A stretch of 8,652 nucleotides of DNA from DATKMS01 sp041497995 (GTDB lineage Bacteria; Desulfobacterota; Binatia; HRBIN30). Positions 6,548 through 8,652 of the stretch are shown in pieces. Numbering within the stretch: position 1 is the stretch's first letter; each line of letters opens with the position of its first letter. A model generated the notes under the pieces. It worked only from the letters and a program-made list of their open reading frames with translations, did no database searches and was not told the origin of the DNA. Made by a program: the position numbers and the translations under genes. Location of the stretch: positions 1-8,652 of the forward strand of contig JBGQHM010000288.1 of the NCBI GenBank assembly GCA_041497995.1, in the 5' to 3' direction.

Positions 6548-7765
6548 ATGACCAAGCCGGGTCGCCGTCTCCGTCTGATGATGCTGTGTCTACTGCTCGT
6601 CCTGGCGGCCCCGGCGGCAGCCAATTGGCTGATCAATCCATTCGGCGCTTGGCCCAGCCTGGTCATTGACGGGATGTACCGGCAACTGGAGATTGGTACC
6701 GAACGCGTCAGGCTGCCCTACCGGCTGCGTACCGAGGAGTCGCCGACCTTGCTCGTCGGATCCTCGCGCGTGCTCTATGGCATGCCCATCGAGCAGGGTA
6801 GCCGAGATGGCGTGCTCAACGCCGCGCTGTCTGGTGCGTCGATGGACGAGATCGCCACCATCATCCGGGTGGCGATGACGAGGCACAGCTTGGAGCGCGT
6901 GGTGTGGGGACTGGACTTCTATGCGTTCGGCGAGGATAGCGTCGGCTTCCGTGATGCCGATACGCGCTCGCGTCTCGAGGGAGATTCCGTGCTGCTCATC
7001 CGGGAGACCTTGCTGAGTCGGCAAGCGTCGACTGCCACTCGCGATCTGTGGCGGAGAGCGCGAAGCGGCCGCGCGAACCTCCCTGCTGCCTGGCTGCTCC
7101 CCGTGCCCTGGCCGGAGCAGGTGATCAGTGAGTTAATGCAGGAACGTCCAGCAAATGATCTAAGCCCCGCGGCACGTGCGGAGCTCGAGCAACAGGTGAC
7201 GCAGTGGGCGCATGCATACGCGCACTACAACTTCTCCGCCAGACAGCTCGCCCTGTTTCGCGACGCGGTCACCCGCACCAAGGAAGCCGGTGTCGAAGCC
7301 ATCCTCTTCATCCCTCCCCTCAGCGCATGTGAGATCGAGATCATTCAGCGCACCGGTCGATGGGCGGCATTCGAAGACTGGAAGCGCGCACTGGTCAGTG
7401 TCAGTCCCTACTGGGATTTCTCCGGGTACACTGAGCTGTCACGCCACGACGACTTGTTCGGTGACATGTTTTTCAACGAGCACTTTTGTCACTTCCGGCC
7501 CGCAGTGGGAGAGGTGATCCTGCGCCGGCTGCTGGGCAAGGACTGTGCGGCGTGCGGTGCATTGGCCCAGACCGTCGTCGCGGCCGGCAAGTGGGTCGAC
7601 AAGACGACGATCGATCAGCATCTCGCGGCGCAGGAGGCCGAGCGCAGAGCTCGCACAGAGCACGACCCTCGCTGCTCCAAGTTGGCAGAAGCGGTGACCG
7701 CGCAAGATATGCCGTCGGCCACCCCGCCTCGGGCATCACAAGCGCATGGCGATGACCGATCCTAG
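6548..7765 (+). CDS. SGNH-like (AlgJ/DltD-type) MBOAT partner protein A, membrane-anchored or secreted
   Basis: Predicted 405-residue protein. A basic N-terminus and hydrophobic stretch (residues about 10-25, LMMLCLLLVLAAPAAA) form a signal peptide or signal anchor, so the body should be extracytoplasmic. LLVGSSRVLYGMP puts Ser73 in a G-x-S-R block resembling the nucleophile block of SGNH esterases (DltD has GSSE). GVLNAALSGAS (G96) resembles block II, VVWGLDFYAF (G121, D123) resembles block III, and FCHFRPAVGEVILRRLLG carries His315 where block V has D-x-x-H. The Asp three residues before that His is here His312, with Glu311 next to it, so catalysis is uncertain. The last ~75 residues contain DCAACG and a charged AAQEAERRARTEHDP stretch. 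Position next to an MBOAT gene supports an O-acylation role, by analogy with AlgI-AlgJ/AlgX and DltB-DltD. Paralogous to the next gene. Confidence 0.75.
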   Translation: MTKPGRRLRLMMLCLLLVLAAPAAANWLINPFGAWPSLVIDGMYRQLEIGTERVRLPYRLRTEESPTLLVGSSRVLYGMPIEQGSRDGVLNAALSGASMDEIATIIRVAMTRHSLERVVWGLDFYAFGEDSVGFRDADTRSRLEGDSVLLIRETLLSRQASTATRDLWRRARSGRANLPAAWLLPVPWPEQVISELMQERPANDLSPAARAELEQQVTQWAHAYAHYNFSARQLALFRDAVTRTKEAGVEAILFIPPLSACEIEIIQRTGRWAAFEDWKRALVSVSPYWDFSGYTELSRHDDLFGDMFFNEHFCHFRPAVGEVILRRLLGKDCAACGALAQTVVAAGKWVDKTTIDQHLAAQEAERRARTEHDPRCSKLAEAVTAQDMPSATPPRASQAHGDDRS

Positions 7766-7790
7766 CAACCTGTCGGACTTGGCACTCAAC

Positions 7791-7841
7791 AGCGACCAAC
7801 GGGAGCGGGCCATAGAAATGACGCTGACCGCAGGTCCTAGT
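7791..7841 (+). repeat. Dispersed inverted repeat, copy 2 (over the start of SGNH-like gene B)
   Basis: This is the reverse complement of the element at 3991-4041. On the plus strand it begins AGCGACCAACGGGAGCGG, continues to CCATAGAAA (core 7791-7818), and ends with hairpin GACC-GCA-GGTC (7826-7836) and CTAGT. The hairpin arms differ from copy 1 at two base pairs in a compensatory way while the 3-base loop is unchanged. The core fills half of the 52-base gap after the stop at 7765, and the hairpin falls in codons 3-7 of the following gene if that gene starts at 7818, so the element appears to supply its start region. Confidence 0.75.
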
Positions 7842-8652
7842 CGGCGCCTGCGTTTCATGCGGGTTGGGCTCCTGACGTTCTTGGCAATGGTCGTAGCAAT
7901 CAACTGGCTGACCGATCCCTATGGGGTGTGGCGCATAGCGCTGATCGATCGGGTGTACCTCAGCACCCAACCGGGTGAGCGCGTCTTGACGCCCTATCGC
8001 GTACGCAACGAGCAGCCAACTACCATGCTGATCGGGAACTCGCGCGTGTTGTGGGGAATGCCGATCGAGCAAGCCTACCGAGCCGGAGTCTTCAATGCGA
8101 GCCTGCCGGGCGCCTCACTCGACGAACTGGCAGCCATCGTCGATGTCGCGTTGAGCAACCCTCGGCTGAAGCGCCTGGTGTGGGGAGTGGATTTCGCTTA
8201 CTTCGACACGAACTGGTCGGCGAGGGATCCGCTGATGCGCCTGCGACTCGAAGGCAACCTCGGACTCAAGATGACGGACACCCTGTTCAGTACGCAGGCC
8301 CTCACCGCAAGCCGCAAGCTTCTGATGCGCGCAGTCGGCGGACGAAAGAGGTTGTCCCCGACACAGTCGGTTGCGGTGCCGTGGCCGCAAGCGGTCATTG
8401 CCCAGGCGCTGGACGACTCGCTCCACCGTGGCGTGACCACCTCGAAATGGCGACCAGCGGAGTGGGTACCCACGTACACGCGCTTCCGGCTGTCGTCCCA
8501 GAACGTCGCGCTCTTCCACGACACGGTAGCCCGCGCCAGGAGAGCCGGGATCGATGTCATCGTGTTCATCGGCCCCACGAGCCCATACGAGTTGGAGGTC
8601 ATCCGCCAAAGTGGCCGCTGGGACACTTTTCAGGAGTGGAAGCGACAGCTGC
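7818..8652 (+). CDS. SGNH-like (AlgJ/DltD-type) MBOAT partner protein B, 3' end outside the window
   Basis: At least 278 codons of a paralog of the preceding gene. A basic SRRLRF segment precedes a hydrophobic helix (about 17-29, GLLTFLAMVVAIN), so the protein is probably anchored or secreted. Shared blocks with protein A include NWL-x2-P-x-G-x-W near the anchor, IGNSRVLWGMPIEQ with Ser75 as candidate nucleophile (GSSRVLYGMPIEQ in A), FNASLPGASLDEL (G98), LVWGVDFAYF (D125), VPWP, LF-D-V-R-AG, and QSGRW-F-EWKR near the edge. The block V histidine region lies beyond the window. The start at 7818 aligns best with protein A (MT..GPSRRLRFM against MT.PG-RRLRLM). GGAG lies 12 bases upstream, which is long. 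In-frame ATGs at 7746 and 7752 would overlap the previous gene and translate through the repeat. Duplication beside one MBOAT suggests two partner variants or successive acyl-transfer steps; this is inference. Confidence 0.78.
   Translation, partial: MTLTAGPSRRLRFMRVGLLTFLAMVVAINWLTDPYGVWRIALIDRVYLSTQPGERVLTPYRVRNEQPTTMLIGNSRVLWGMPIEQAYRAGVFNASLPGASLDELAAIVDVALSNPRLKRLVWGVDFAYFDTNWSARDPLMRLRLEGNLGLKMTDTLFSTQALTASRKLLMRAVGGRKRLSPTQSVAVPWPQAVIAQALDDSLHRGVTTSKWRPAEWVPTYTRFRLSSQNVALFHDTVARARRAGIDVIVFIGPTSPYELEVIRQSGRWDTFQEWKRQL

Noticed and set aside
3991..7841. CRISPR repeat or integron attC site
   Set aside because: Each copy is single with no spacer array, the copies are inverted and 3.8 kb apart, and GTTGGTC in the core does not fit the attC GTTRRRY consensus.
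3991..7841. Composite transposon bounded by the two inverted repeats
   Set aside because: The intervening DNA is ordinary operon sequence without a transposase, the gene boundaries are intact, and no target-site duplication is visible outside the copies.
7473..8072. Minus-strand open frame of 199 codons across the end of SGNH-like gene A and the start of gene B
   Set aside because: It lies antisense to two genes supported by paralogy and motifs, has no recognisable domain, and its FYGPLPLVA stretch is simply the repeat core translated; the same peptide appears in frame at copy 1.

Overview
This GC-rich window holds part of a surface-polysaccharide (exopolysaccharide or O-antigen-type) biosynthesis locus. 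It contains three GT4-type glycosyltransferases, two class I SAM-dependent methyltransferases of different architecture, an MBOAT-family O-acyltransferase, and two tandem paralogous secreted or anchored proteins that resemble the SGNH/DltD/AlgJ-type partners of MBOAT enzymes. Gene density, GTG starts, GGAGG-type ribosome sites and stop/start overlaps are bacterial. The protein families suggest a Gram-negative, deltaproteobacterium-like lineage (Myxococcota, Desulfobacterota or Binatota type), but this is inference; no marker gene is present.

Layout. 3-407 (+) is the 3' end of a GT4 glycosyltransferase whose start lies outside the window. It converges on, and overlaps by 67 bp, a leftward operon: methyltransferase with coiled coil (3900-2719), GT4 (2709-1663), GT4 (1666-341). 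A sigma70-like promoter (TTGGCA, 17 bp, TATGAA) sits just before the first gene of that operon. The 174-bp divergent region 3901-4074 separates it from a rightward operon: zinc-ribbon methyltransferase (4075-5136), MBOAT acyltransferase (5126-6538), SGNH-like protein A (6548-7765), and SGNH-like protein B (7818 to beyond the right edge).

Likely joint role. The glycosyltransferases assemble a glycan on a carrier at the cytoplasmic face. The methyltransferases modify or cap sugars. The MBOAT protein moves acyl (probably acetyl) groups across the membrane, and the SGNH-like proteins may complete transfer to the glycan outside the cytoplasm.

The most unusual observation is a roughly 51-bp sequence present twice in opposite orientation, at 3991-4041 and 7791-7841. 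It has a 28-nt core with 27 identities, joined to a short hairpin whose two arms differ between copies by two compensatory base-pair changes around an unchanged TGC loop. One copy lies in the divergent intergenic region; the other spans the junction between the two SGNH-like genes and the start codon of the second. It looks like a dispersed structured element and is not explained by the genes.
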